Shown: piece by piece, positions 1 through 6,865 of the stretch
How positions within the stretch are numbered: the first letter of the stretch is position 1
Layout: each line of letters opens with the position of its first letter
The notes under the pieces: model-generated
Database searches by the model: none
Told to the model about the DNA's origin: nothing
What the model saw: only the letters and a program-made list of their open reading frames with translations
Source: an uncultured beta proteobacterium
GTDB lineage: Bacteria; Pseudomonadota; Gammaproteobacteria; Burkholderiales; SG8-39
Assembly: GCA_903868285.1 (NCBI GenBank)
Contig: CAIPUP010000007.1
Coordinates: 1 to 12,024, forward strand
Reading direction: 5' to 3'
DNA: 12,024 bases
Program-made: the position numbers and the translations under genes

Positions 1-1061
1 ATTTTGGCCAGACCCGCATCCACGCCAGTGACCTGCAACAGCCGGCGCTGGGTTATGTCGCCAGCTATGACAGTCTGGTCGCTGCGCTATCTCAGCAGGC
101 CAGCGACGTACCCAGGCTGCAGGCACGCTTGGTCGATCCGCCGCCCCCGGACGAGAACGACGCCGCGTTGTCCACGGCGATGAGCGATGGCTACCGGCTG
201 ATCCCGGTACAGCGACAGGCTGCCGATGCGGGAAGTTCCCCGGCGCTGGACGATCAAATCCACCAACAAGTGCGCGCCCGGCTGCTGGTCATCGCCGAAG
301 GCGAATCCGCCAACACGCTTCGGCGTGACTACCAGCAAACCGCACTGGTGTTTACCGTGCGCGCCGAAGGCTGTCCGGCGCACACTGCCTGGGAGCGCTT
401 CACTGCACAGGGACCGCTGGCGTTGTTGCCCGCGCTGTCAACTGCGCTGATACCCGCACCGCCGCCCGCACCGTTACCCGCGCCGTCGCCAGGGCAAGAC
501 CGCAACACGCATCACGGCGCCACACTGGCCGTGGTGTGGGCGATGTCGAATGCCGAAGCGACACGTCGCATGGCGCTGCCACAGCCAGCGTTGCTGCAAG
601 CACTGCAGCAAGCATGGGGGGATCGCTATGCGCGCTTGCAGCAGCTGACGCCCTGCGTCAGCTTTCCCTTGCGGCTGTCGCAGGCAAGCACGACGAATGC
701 AACGGCCCATGACACAGGCGTGCTGCGCATCGGCAACGCCGCGCAGACGCTGCATCCGGTGGCCGGACAGGGATTCAATCTGGGCTTGCGCGATGCCTGG
801 GAGCTGGCCCAAGCCATCGCCGATTGCAGCGACATCACAAGCCTGGGAGAGGCTGCCTTCTGTCAGCGCTACCTCGCAACACGCCGCAGCGACCGGCGGC
901 TGATCGTTGGCCTGACCGACGGCCTGGCGCGCGGGTTTCTGGCGCAAGCCGCACCATTACCGGCGCTGCGTGGACTGGGCCTGGCCGCGCTCAACGGCCT
1001 GCGCCCGCTGCGCAACAGCTTTGCGCGGCGACTGATGCACGGCTGGCGCGCATTGCCTTGA
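1..1061 (+). CDS. ubiH: UbiH-type FAD-dependent ubiquinone hydroxylase, 5'-truncated by window edge
   Basis: The frame is open from base 3 to the TGA at 1059-1061 (352 visible residues), so the gene starts before the window. I estimate about 85 N-terminal residues are missing, including the FAD-binding GxGxxG. The family hydroxylates the ubiquinone ring using O2, FAD and NAD(P)H at the inner membrane. The diagnostic second FAD motif GNAAQTLHPVAGQGFNLG followed by LRDAWELA (732 onward) is almost identical to E. coli UbiH as I recall it. ALGYV near the visible N-terminus and ERFTAQGPLALLP in the middle also match. Oddities: the central 'DG' motif reads AEGES (294-308), with Glu for the usual Asp. 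The region before it appears about 20 residues longer than in E. coli, and a Pro/Ala repeat interrupts the strand after GPLALLP. UbiF or VisC are alternatives, but the GNAAQTLHP form favours UbiH. It is followed by a 205-base gap before dusB. Confidence 0.9.
   Translation, partial: FGQTRIHASDLQQPALGYVASYDSLVAALSQQASDVPRLQARLVDPPPPDENDAALSTAMSDGYRLIPVQRQAADAGSSPALDDQIHQQVRARLLVIAEGESANTLRRDYQQTALVFTVRAEGCPAHTAWERFTAQGPLALLPALSTALIPAPPPAPLPAPSPGQDRNTHHGATLAVVWAMSNAEATRRMALPQPALLQALQQAWGDRYARLQQLTPCVSFPLRLSQASTTNATAHDTGVLRIGNAAQTLHPVAGQGFNLGLRDAWELAQAIADCSDITSLGEAAFCQRYLATRRSDRRLIVGLTDGLARGFLAQAAPLPALRGLGLAALNGLRPLRNSFARRLMHGWRALP
453..488 (+). repeat. 3 x 12-bp in-frame tandem repeat in ubiH (Pro/Ala loop)
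   Basis: Three 12-base units follow one another: CCCGCACCGCCG, CCCGCACCGTTA and CCCGCGCCGTCG. They encode PAPP-PAPL-PAPS. E. coli UbiH has only a short turn here between the GPLAMLP strand and the next strand, so this looks like a loop insertion that grew by duplication. Substitutions between units suggest it is older than the hemC and dusB repeats. Confidence 0.85.
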
Positions 1062-1070
1062 AGCAACGCC

Positions 1071-1090
1071 CGCTGTGCGACGCTGTGCGA
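1071..1090. repeat. Perfect 2 x 10-bp tandem duplication after ubiH
   Basis: CGCTGTGCGA occurs twice in direct contact, starting ten bases after the ubiH stop. The unit length is not a multiple of three, unlike the coding repeats of this window, which fits its noncoding position. No function is evident. Confidence 0.8.
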
Positions 1091-1232
1091 TCAGCCCTGC
1101 TTTGGGTATAGTTGCGCTCCTTTTTTGCCGGGCTCCATTTTTGGCTGCGCCGACAGCGCATCAACACTTCGCATCACCGCTTTGCAGCCAACACAGCAGA
1201 GCCCGAACGCAGCCCCTCGCCGGACACTCTAA

Positions 1233-1259
1233 AATAACTGTAAGTTATTGATTTATAAC
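1233..1259. promoter_or_regulatory. AT-rich palindromic element in front of dusB-fis
   Basis: In the otherwise GC-rich gap 1062-1266 the last 40 bases are AT-rich. They contain AATAACTGTAAGTTATT (1233-1249, arms of 7 bases around a 3-base centre). A third arm, ATAAC, lies at 1255-1259. The arms ATAAC, GTTAT and ATAAC start at 1234, 1244 and 1255, so they are phased at about one helical turn. TAAAAT (1230-1235) and TATAAC (1254-1259) both resemble -10 boxes, but neither has a good -35 box. The element could be the dusB-fis promoter with an operator. Fis autoregulation is known for enteric dusB-fis, but the spacing is not an exact 15-bp Fis core. The rest of the gap holds no gene, RNA or convincing terminator that I can see. 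Confidence 0.4.
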
Positions 1260-1266
1260 GATTTTT

Positions 1267-2364
1267 ATGCAAATCGGCAATCACATTCTTCGCAACAACC
1301 TGTTCGTCGCACCCATGGCTGGCGTGACGGATCGGCCATTTCGCCAGTTGTGCAAGCGCCTGGGCGCCGGCATGGCGGTATCGGAAATGGTGGCCTCGAA
1401 CTCGCTGCTCTGGGGTAGCGAGAAAACCCGCCGTCGCGCCAATCATGAAGGCGAAGTCGATCCGATCTCGGTGCAGATTGCCGGCGCTGATCCGCAAATG
1501 ATGGGCGATGCGGCGCGCTTCAATGTCGACCATGGCGCGCAGATCATCGACATCAACATGGGCTGCCCGGCCAAGAAGGTGTGCAACACACACGCCGGCT
1601 CGGCCTTGTTGCGCGACGAGGTGCTGGTCGGTCGCATTCTGGAGTCGGTGGTGCAGGCGGTGTCGGTGCCAGTGACGCTGAAGTTTCGTACCGGCTGGGA
1701 CAAGGAAAGCCGCAACGCCCTCACTATCACCCGCATCGCCGAACAAAGCGGTATCCGCCTGCTGTCACTGCATGGCCGTACCCGCGCCTGTGGCTACAGC
1801 GGCCATGCCGAGTACGACACCATCCGCGAGGTCAAGCGCGCCACGCAGCTGCCGGTGGTGGCCAATGGCGACATCTGCTCGCCGCAGGAGGCGCAGCATG
1901 TGCTGCAGTACACCGGCGCCGATGGCGTGATGATCGGCCGTGCGGCGCAGGGCCGGCCGTGGATATTCCGCGAGATCGCGCACTTTCTCGATACCGGTGA
2001 AGAACTACCGCCGCCGCTGGTGACAGAAATCCATCAGGTGCTGGTGGAGCATCTGCATTCGCTGTATGCCTTCTATGGCCGCGATACCGGGGTGCGTATC
2101 GCTCGCAAACATATTTCCTGGTACACCAAGGGCCTGGCCAACTCGGCCTCGTTCCGACACATGATGAACCGGCTCGAGAGCTGCGAGCAGCAACTGGCGG
2201 CGGTGGATGCCTTTTTCCTGCAAGTCGGTCAGCAGGCGCTGCGGCTGCAGTATGTCAGCGAAGAAGTCAGCGGCGAGACGTCAATTGCGCAGGCGCCGGT
2301 GCAGGCCGCTTTGGATCAAGCCGCATTGGATCAAGCCGCTTTGGATCAATCCATAGCCGCCTGA
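1267..2364 (+). CDS. dusB: tRNA-dihydrouridine synthase B
   Basis: This FMN enzyme reduces specific uridines in the tRNA D-loop to dihydrouridine using NADPH. It aligns with E. coli DusB along its whole TIM-barrel and helical domains. PMAGVTDRPFR is at residues 16-26. NMGCPAKKV contains Cys100, the catalytic proton donor. HGRTRACGYSG and GADGVMIGRAAQGRPWIFRE form the phosphate and flavin-binding region, and RIARKHISWY lies in the tRNA-binding domain. The protein is 365 residues, longer than E. coli DusB (about 320), because of a C-terminal tail with three AALDQ repeats. Met1 matches the family start (MxIG), but no good Shine-Dalgarno lies before it, so a weakly translated or near-leaderless message is possible. 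It is the first gene of the dusB-fis pair, with fis 83 bases downstream. Confidence 0.97.
   Translation: MQIGNHILRNNLFVAPMAGVTDRPFRQLCKRLGAGMAVSEMVASNSLLWGSEKTRRRANHEGEVDPISVQIAGADPQMMGDAARFNVDHGAQIIDINMGCPAKKVCNTHAGSALLRDEVLVGRILESVVQAVSVPVTLKFRTGWDKESRNALTITRIAEQSGIRLLSLHGRTRACGYSGHAEYDTIREVKRATQLPVVANGDICSPQEAQHVLQYTGADGVMIGRAAQGRPWIFREIAHFLDTGEELPPPLVTEIHQVLVEHLHSLYAFYGRDTGVRIARKHISWYTKGLANSASFRHMMNRLESCEQQLAAVDAFFLQVGQQALRLQYVSEEVSGETSIAQAPVQAALDQAALDQAALDQSIAA
2305..2349 (+). repeat. 3 x 15-bp tandem repeat at the dusB 3' end (AALDQ)
   Basis: Three units of 15 bases start at 2305, 2320 and 2335. Each encodes Ala-Ala-Leu-Asp-Gln (residues 347-361). Units one and three are identical, and unit two differs by one silent base, so the expansion looks recent. 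It sits beyond the conserved DusB fold, just before the stop codon. Confidence 0.92.
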
Positions 2365-2435
2365 GGCCTCAACAGAACACGTACGAGCGTGCTGTCGCCT
2401 GGTTGCGACAACAGCGCGCTGCGGCAAACCGATTT

Positions 2436-2439
2436 GGAG
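2436..2439 (+). promoter_or_regulatory. Ribosome binding site that decides the fis start
   Basis: GGAG lies 8 bases before the ATG at 2448. It supports that ATG over an upstream in-frame TTG at 2403, which would add 15 residues without similarity to other Fis proteins. Confidence 0.65.
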
Positions 2440-2447
2440 TGCAGGGC

Positions 2448-2687
2448 ATGAAGCAGCAGAATGAAATCGGCGATTGCGTACGGCAATCGCTGGAGCGCTA
2501 TTTCAAGGATCTGGATGGTGAACCGGCGCGTGGCATTTACGACATGGTGCTGGGCAATGTCGAGCGCTCGATGATCGAGACGGTGCTGCACAAGGCCGAA
2601 GGTAATCAGTCCATCGCAGCCGAGATGCTGGGCATCAACCGCAATACCCTGCGCAAGAAAGTGCAGACACTGAATATCAAGGTTTAA
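2448..2687 (+). CDS. fis: DNA-binding protein Fis
   Basis: Fis is a small dimeric nucleoid protein that bends DNA and activates or represses many promoters. The product is 79 residues, the short form usual in betaproteobacteria, which lacks much of the N-terminal beta-hairpin arm of the 98-residue E. coli protein. Near the N-terminus, CVRQSLERYFKDLDG matches beta family members. The C-terminal helix-turn-helix contains GNQSIAAEMLGINRNTLRKK, the strongest family signature, shared with NtrC-type C-termini. The start was chosen by homology and the GGAG at 2436. The fis frame stays open upstream to the end of dusB, so a longer form cannot be excluded. The dusB-fis pairing is conserved in many gamma- and betaproteobacteria. 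Confidence 0.96.
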   Translation: MKQQNEIGDCVRQSLERYFKDLDGEPARGIYDMVLGNVERSMIETVLHKAEGNQSIAAEMLGINRNTLRKKVQTLNIKV

Positions 2688-2793
2688 GCCGCAACCACGC
2701 AGCCAGCAACGCAGTCACAACTATGCATTCGGCGCCAGCAGCCTCGCCCCGCTCGACCCAGGGCTGCGTCATTCCACACCGCGGTGAACCAGC

Positions 2794-4440
2794 ATGCGCA
2801 TAGCAATCAAACGGGCATTGATCAGCGTCTCGGACAAGACCGGATTGATTGAACTGGCGCAGGGCCTGCATCAGGCTGGAGTGCAATTGCTGTCCACCGG
2901 CGGCACGGCCGCGGCACTGACGCAGGCCGGCGTTGCGGTGACTGAAGTGGCCAGCGTCACCGGCATGGCCGAGATGCTCGATGGCAGGGTCAAGACCCTG
3001 CATCCGGCCATCCATGGCGCAATCCTGGCCCGACGCGATGACCCGGCGCACATGGCAGCACTGCAGGCCGCTGGCATCACGCCCATCGATCTGGTGGTGG
3101 TCAACCTGTATCCGTTTCGCCAGACCGTGGCACGCGCCGGTTGCACGCTGCAAGAGGCGATCGAGAATATCGATATCGGCGGCCCGACCATGGTGCGCGC
3201 TGCAGCCAAGAACCACGCTGGCGTGGCCATCGTCACCGACCCGGCCGACTACCCGGCGCTGCTACAGGCGCTGCGCACGAATGACGGAACCCCGGACGGC
3301 ACCCCGGGCGGCACCTCGGGCGAGATGCGTCTGGCACTGGCCAAAAAAGCCTTTGCGCACACCGCGGCCTACGACAACGCCATCGCCAATTACCTCACCG
3401 GCCTGGATGATCAGGGACAGGCGCAACCGCAGGCGTTGTTTCCGCAGCTGTTTCCGCAAGTGCTGGGCTTGCAGTTTCACAAGCTGCAGGACATGCGCTA
3501 CGGCGAGAATCCGCATCAGTCGGCGGCCTTCTATCGCGATGAGCAGGGTGACACCGGCGGCATTGCCAGTGCGCGTCAGCTGCAAGGCAAGGAACTGTCG
3601 TTCAACAACATCGCCGATGCCGATACCGCCTGGGAATGTGTGCGCAGCTTTGCCACAACGCAGCCGGCCTGCGTCATCGTCAAGCATGCCAACCCCTGCG
3701 GCGTGGCCCTGGGCGACTCGGCCCGCAGCGCCTATGAGCGCGCCTTTGCCACCGACCCGACTTCGGCCTTCGGCGGCATCATCGCCTTCAATGTCACGGT
3801 CGATGCTGCTGCCGCCGAAGTGCTGGTGCAGCAATTCATGGAGGTGCTGATCGCACCCGGCTACAGCGACGAAGCGCTGACAATACTGGCCGGGAAACCG
3901 AATATCCGGGTGCTGGTGCAAGCGCTGCTGGCGGCACAGGACAGCAGTCCGGCGCTGGACTACAAGCGTGTCGGCGGCGGCCTGCTGGTGCAAACACCAG
4001 ACGCCAATGTCTCGGCAAGCGATCAGCTGCCAGTGACCGATAGCCACGGCCTGCGCATCGTCAGCCGTCGTCAGCCCGATGCCGCGCAGTCGCGTGATCT
4101 GGCCTTTGCCTGGCAGGTGGCGCGCTTTGTGAAATCCAATGCCATCGTGTTCTGCCGCGATGGTCGTACCCTCGGCGTTGGCGCAGGACAAATGAGCCGG
4201 GTCGACAGCGCCCGCATTGCCGGCATCAAGGCCGCCAATGCGGGGCTGGATTTACAAGGCTCGGTGGTGGCCTCAGATGCCTTCTTCCCGTTCCGTGATG
4301 GTGTCGACGTCGTGGTGGCCGCCGGTGCGCGCGCCATCGTGCAGCCCGGCGGCAGCGTACGCGATGCCGAAGTGATCGCCGCCGCAGACGAACAGGATGT
4401 CGCCATGGCCTTCACCGGCGTGCGCCACTTCCGGCATTGA
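2794..4440 (+). CDS. purH: Bifunctional AICAR formyltransferase / IMP cyclohydrolase
   Basis: PurH catalyses the last two steps of IMP synthesis: formylation of AICAR with 10-formyl-tetrahydrofolate, then ring closure. The N-terminal cyclohydrolase domain shows LLSTGGTAAAL, DGRVKTLHPAIHGAIL, NLYPF and ENIDIGGPTMVRAAAKNH. The transformylase domain shows RYGENPHQ, LQGKELSFNN, VKHANPCG with catalytic Lys297-His298, FVKSNAIVF and GAGQMSRVDSARIA, and ends in GVRHFRH as the family usually does. GGTGA at 2783 lies six bases before the ATG. At 548 residues it exceeds the usual length of about 525. The excess is explained largely by a DGTP-type repeat (residues 164-175) and an LFPQ duplication. fis ends 106 bases upstream, and purD follows 76 bases downstream on the same strand. 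Confidence 0.98.
   Translation: MRIAIKRALISVSDKTGLIELAQGLHQAGVQLLSTGGTAAALTQAGVAVTEVASVTGMAEMLDGRVKTLHPAIHGAILARRDDPAHMAALQAAGITPIDLVVVNLYPFRQTVARAGCTLQEAIENIDIGGPTMVRAAAKNHAGVAIVTDPADYPALLQALRTNDGTPDGTPGGTSGEMRLALAKKAFAHTAAYDNAIANYLTGLDDQGQAQPQALFPQLFPQVLGLQFHKLQDMRYGENPHQSAAFYRDEQGDTGGIASARQLQGKELSFNNIADADTAWECVRSFATTQPACVIVKHANPCGVALGDSARSAYERAFATDPTSAFGGIIAFNVTVDAAAAEVLVQQFMEVLIAPGYSDEALTILAGKPNIRVLVQALLAAQDSSPALDYKRVGGGLLVQTPDANVSASDQLPVTDSHGLRIVSRRQPDAAQSRDLAFAWQVARFVKSNAIVFCRDGRTLGVGAGQMSRVDSARIAGIKAANAGLDLQGSVVASDAFFPFRDGVDVVVAAGARAIVQPGGSVRDAEVIAAADEQDVAMAFTGVRHFRH
3283..3318 (+). repeat. 3 x 12-bp in-frame repeat in purH (DGTP)
   Basis: Units GACGGAACCCCG, GACGGCACCCCG and GGCGGCACCTCG encode DGTP-DGTP-GGTS at residues 164-175. 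Homologs have one short turn (for example NDGSL) here, between a helix and the LALAKKAFAHTAAYD helix, so the duplication extends a surface loop of the cyclohydrolase domain. Confidence 0.88.
3436..3459 (+). repeat. 2 x 12-bp in-frame duplication in purH (LFPQ)
   Basis: TTGTTTCCGCAG is followed at once by CTGTTTCCGCAA, giving Leu-Phe-Pro-Gln twice. Family members have a single FP motif at this inter-domain segment just before the transformylase start. The changed bases leave the protein repeat exact. Confidence 0.8.
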
Positions 4441-4477
4441 CGCTTCTGGCATTGACACTCCCGACATTGAGACAGCC
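4433..4477 (+). repeat. 3 x 15-bp repeat spanning the purH stop codon
   Basis: Three units begin GGCATTGACGCTTCT (4433), GGCATTGACACTCCC (4448) and GACATTGAGACAGCC (4463), sharing a GRCATTGA core at a 15-base period. The first unit contains the last His codon and the TGA stop of purH. The 3' end of the gene therefore seems to have been copied into the purH-purD gap. Confidence 0.8.
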
Positions 4478-4516
4478 CCTTCCCAGTCATTCCTACTTCG
4501 CAAGAGAAAGTGCCGC

Positions 4517-5848
4517 ATGAAACTGTTAGTGATAGGTTCCGGTGGCCGTGAACATGCCATCGCCTGGCGCCTGACCCAGAGCCCGCGGGTGCAGAAGGTC
4601 TATGTCGCTCCGGGCAATGGCGGTACCGCCACCGAGCCGGGGCTGGAGAACCTGCCGCTGACCGATATCCAAGCGCTGGCGCAATTCGCCCAGGATGAAG
4701 GCATACAGCTCACCGTGGTCGGACCGGAGGCGCCGCTGGCGGCCGGCATCGTCGATCTGTTCCAGTCACGCGGTCTGGCTATCTTCGGTCCGCGTCAGGC
4801 TTGCGCCCAGTTGGAGAGCTCGAAGGAATTTGCCAAGCAATTCATGCAGCGACATCACATTCCCACCGCCGGCTTTGCCGCGTTCGAGGATGCCGCCGCT
4901 GCCCATGCCTATCTCGATGCCCGCAGCGCACCGATTGTGGTCAAGGCCGATGGCCTGGCCTCGGGCAAGGGCGTGGTGGTGGCCACCACTCTGGATCAGG
5001 CGCATCAGGCAGTGGACGATATGCTGCTGGGCAACACCATGGGCGCAGCTGGCCGGCGCATCGTGATCGAGGATTTTCTCGAAGGCGAAGAAGCCAGCTT
5101 CATCGTCATGTGCGACGGCAGCCATGTACTGGCACTGGCCACCAGCCAGGATCACAAGCGTCTGCGTGATGGTGATCTCGGCCCCAACACCGGAGGTATG
5201 GGCGCCTACTCGCCAGCACCGGTGGTGACGCCGGAAATCCATGCGCGCGTAGTGCGCGAAGTCATCCAGCCGGTGCTCACCGGCATGGCGGCCGAAGGGC
5301 ATCCCTACAGCGGCTTTCTGTATGCCGGGCTGATGATCAGGCCGGACGGCGACATCAAGGTGCTGGAGTTCAATTGCCGTCTTGGCGATCCGGAGACACA
5401 GCCCATCCTGGTACGCCTGAAAAGCGATCTGTATGCGCTGATCGCAGCAGCAGTGGCCGGTCGACTGGATCAGGTCGAGGCCGAATGGGATCGTCGTACC
5501 GCGCTGGGTGTGGTGCTGGCTGCCGCAGGCTATCCCGAAGCGCCGCGTCAGGGCGATGTGATCAGTGGCATTCCGGCACCCAGCGAAGCGGTGCGGGTGT
5601 TCCATGCCGGAACCCATCGCACGACGCAGGGCAAGCCCGCCACCACCGCCGGAACAACGCTGCAGACCAGCGGCGGACGGGTGCTGTGCGTGACTGCACT
5701 GGGGGACTCGGTGAAGATGGCGCAACGCCTGGCCTATCAGGCCATCGAGTCGATCCAGTTTGACGGCATGCAATATCGCCACGACATCGGGGATCGCGCC
5801 GTGAACCCGCGCGCCGTGAATTCCCGTCCCGAAACACCGCGTCGCTGA
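4517..5848 (+). CDS. purD: Phosphoribosylamine-glycine ligase (GAR synthetase)
   Basis: PurD joins phosphoribosylamine and glycine with ATP, the second step of purine synthesis. It is an ATP-grasp enzyme: GSGGREHA at residues 7-14 (N-domain phosphate loop), GNGGTA, then APIVVKADGLASGKGVVV (ATP binding), GPNTGGMGAYSP, and EFNCRLGDPETQP (metal and nucleotide site), followed by the C-domain GGRVLCVTALG. The start at 4517 matches the family N-terminus MKxLVIGxGGREHA and has AGAGAAAG upstream; the frame is open further upstream to 4397, but that segment overlaps purH. At 443 residues it is slightly longer than E. coli PurD (about 429). It carries a tail with a RAVNP/RAVNS repeat, and the segment between FHAGT and GGRVLC looks about ten residues longer than usual. 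Confidence 0.98.
   Translation: MKLLVIGSGGREHAIAWRLTQSPRVQKVYVAPGNGGTATEPGLENLPLTDIQALAQFAQDEGIQLTVVGPEAPLAAGIVDLFQSRGLAIFGPRQACAQLESSKEFAKQFMQRHHIPTAGFAAFEDAAAAHAYLDARSAPIVVKADGLASGKGVVVATTLDQAHQAVDDMLLGNTMGAAGRRIVIEDFLEGEEASFIVMCDGSHVLALATSQDHKRLRDGDLGPNTGGMGAYSPAPVVTPEIHARVVREVIQPVLTGMAAEGHPYSGFLYAGLMIRPDGDIKVLEFNCRLGDPETQPILVRLKSDLYALIAAAVAGRLDQVEAEWDRRTALGVVLAAAGYPEAPRQGDVISGIPAPSEAVRVFHAGTHRTTQGKPATTAGTTLQTSGGRVLCVTALGDSVKMAQRLAYQAIESIQFDGMQYRHDIGDRAVNPRAVNSRPETPRR
5795..5824 (+). repeat. 2 x 15-bp repeat in the purD tail
   Basis: CGCGCCGTGAACCCG and CGCGCCGTGAATTCC (12 of 15 identical) encode RAVNP and RAVNS at residues 427-436. A decayed third pentapeptide, RPETP, may follow. The repeat lies beyond the conserved C-terminal domain, so it should be neutral for catalysis. 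Confidence 0.75.
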
Positions 5849-5878
5849 GCCGTTCGCCCCGAGCGCAGCGCAATCACC

Positions 5879-6835
5879 ATGACCCAAGTCACAAACCCAC
5901 ACCACATCGACACCGCACCGGTTCGCGCCTTCTTGCAGCAGCTGCAAAACGACATCGTCGACGCACTGCAAGGCATCGACGGCCAGGCCTTTCGCTGCGA
6001 CACCTGGCAGCGTCCCAATCAGGGTGGCAGTGGCGATACGCGAGTGAGCGAAGGCGGTGCGGTACTCGAGCGCGGCGGCGTGGCCTATTCACATGTACGC
6101 GGCACCCAGCTGCCGTCGTCGGCCAGCGCGCAACGCCCGGAGCTGGCCGGGCGCGCGTTCGAGGCCATGGGCGTATCGCTGGTGCTGCATCCGCGCAATC
6201 CCTATGCGCCGACGGTGCATATGAATGTGCGCTGCTTTGTCGCGCATGCCACAGCCGACGATGCCGCGCCGGTGTTCTGGTTTGGCGGTGGCATGGACCT
6301 CACGCCCTACTACGGCTTTGACGAAGACTGCCAGCATTTCCACCAGACCTGCCGCGATGCGCTGGCACCCTGGGGCGAAGGCAGCCATGCGCGCTATCAG
6401 CACTACAAGCAATGGTGCGACGAGTACTTCTTTCTCAAGCATCGCAATGAACCACGCGGCATCGGCGGCATTTTTTTCGATGACCTGAACCAGCCCGACT
6501 TTGACAGCGCATTCGCACTGATGCGCAGTGTCGGCAGCCATTTCCTGGCGGCCTATCTGCCCATCCTGCAGCGGCGCAAGGATATGCCCTATGGTGAACG
6601 CGAACGTGCCTTCCAGGCCTATCGGCGCGGACGCTATGTCGAGTTCAATCTGGTGTACGACCGTGGCACGCTGTTCGGACTGCAGTTCGGCGGACGCATC
6701 GAATCCATCCTGATGTCACTGCCGCCACAGGTGGCCTGGCGCTACGACTGGCAGCCCGAACCCGGCAGTGCCGAGGCCAGGCTGTATCAGCGCTATTTGC
6801 AAGCCCATGACTGGGCCCAGCTGCCGCCCCGCTGA
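5879..6835 (+). CDS. hemF: Oxygen-dependent coproporphyrinogen III oxidase
   Basis: HemF oxidatively decarboxylates two propionates of coproporphyrinogen III to vinyls, giving protoporphyrinogen IX and using O2. It is soluble and dimeric. All family landmarks are present: CDTWQRP and GGSGDTRV early, HVRGTQLP, HPRNPYAPTVHMNVR, FWFGGGMDLTPYYGFDED (the FGGGMDLTP part at residues 135-143), KHRNEPRGIGGIFFDD, RRGRYVEFNLVYDRGTLFGL and SILMSLPP near the end. The 318-residue length is close to the family's roughly 300. The ATG at 5879 is the only sensible start, although its Shine-Dalgarno is weak. It lies 30 bases after purD on the same strand, so it is probably co-transcribed with purD. It faces the hemY end of the heme cluster. 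Confidence 0.98.
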   Translation: MTQVTNPHHIDTAPVRAFLQQLQNDIVDALQGIDGQAFRCDTWQRPNQGGSGDTRVSEGGAVLERGGVAYSHVRGTQLPSSASAQRPELAGRAFEAMGVSLVLHPRNPYAPTVHMNVRCFVAHATADDAAPVFWFGGGMDLTPYYGFDEDCQHFHQTCRDALAPWGEGSHARYQHYKQWCDEYFFLKHRNEPRGIGGIFFDDLNQPDFDSAFALMRSVGSHFLAAYLPILQRRKDMPYGERERAFQAYRRGRYVEFNLVYDRGTLFGLQFGGRIESILMSLPPQVAWRYDWQPEPGSAEARLYQRYLQAHDWAQLPPR

Positions 6836-6847
6836 TTCTCTTAAGTT

Positions 6848-6865
6848 ATTGTTTTTATTGTTTTT
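6848..6865. repeat. 2 x 9-bp T-rich tandem repeat between hemF and hemY
   Basis: ATTGTTTTT occurs twice in contact within the 30-base gap (6836-6865) separating the converging hemF and hemY stops. The T-rich strand follows hemF, but no stable GC stem directly precedes it, so I do not call an intrinsic terminator. Confidence 0.7.

Noticed and set aside
1062..1140. Intrinsic terminator after ubiH
   Set aside because: A run of T lies near 1119-1126, but the only stem I can form (GCAAC with GTTGC) is five bases with a loop of over 40, which is not convincing.
2403..2447. Upstream TTG start for fis
   Set aside because: The added 15 residues resemble no Fis N-terminus that I know. The ATG at 2448 has GGAG at good spacing.
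3262..5971. Long antisense open frames (309 codons at 3262-4191 and 401 codons at 4766-5971, minus strand)
   Set aside because: They lie opposite purH and purD, whose proteins match known families along their full length. The antisense products show no recognisable domain and are typical GC-rich shadow frames.
6842..6851. TAAGTTATTG shared between the dusB upstream element (1241-1250) and the hemF-hemY gap
   Set aside because: A single 10-base match between two AT-rich noncoding patches can arise by chance, and the palindromic partner arm is missing in the second copy.
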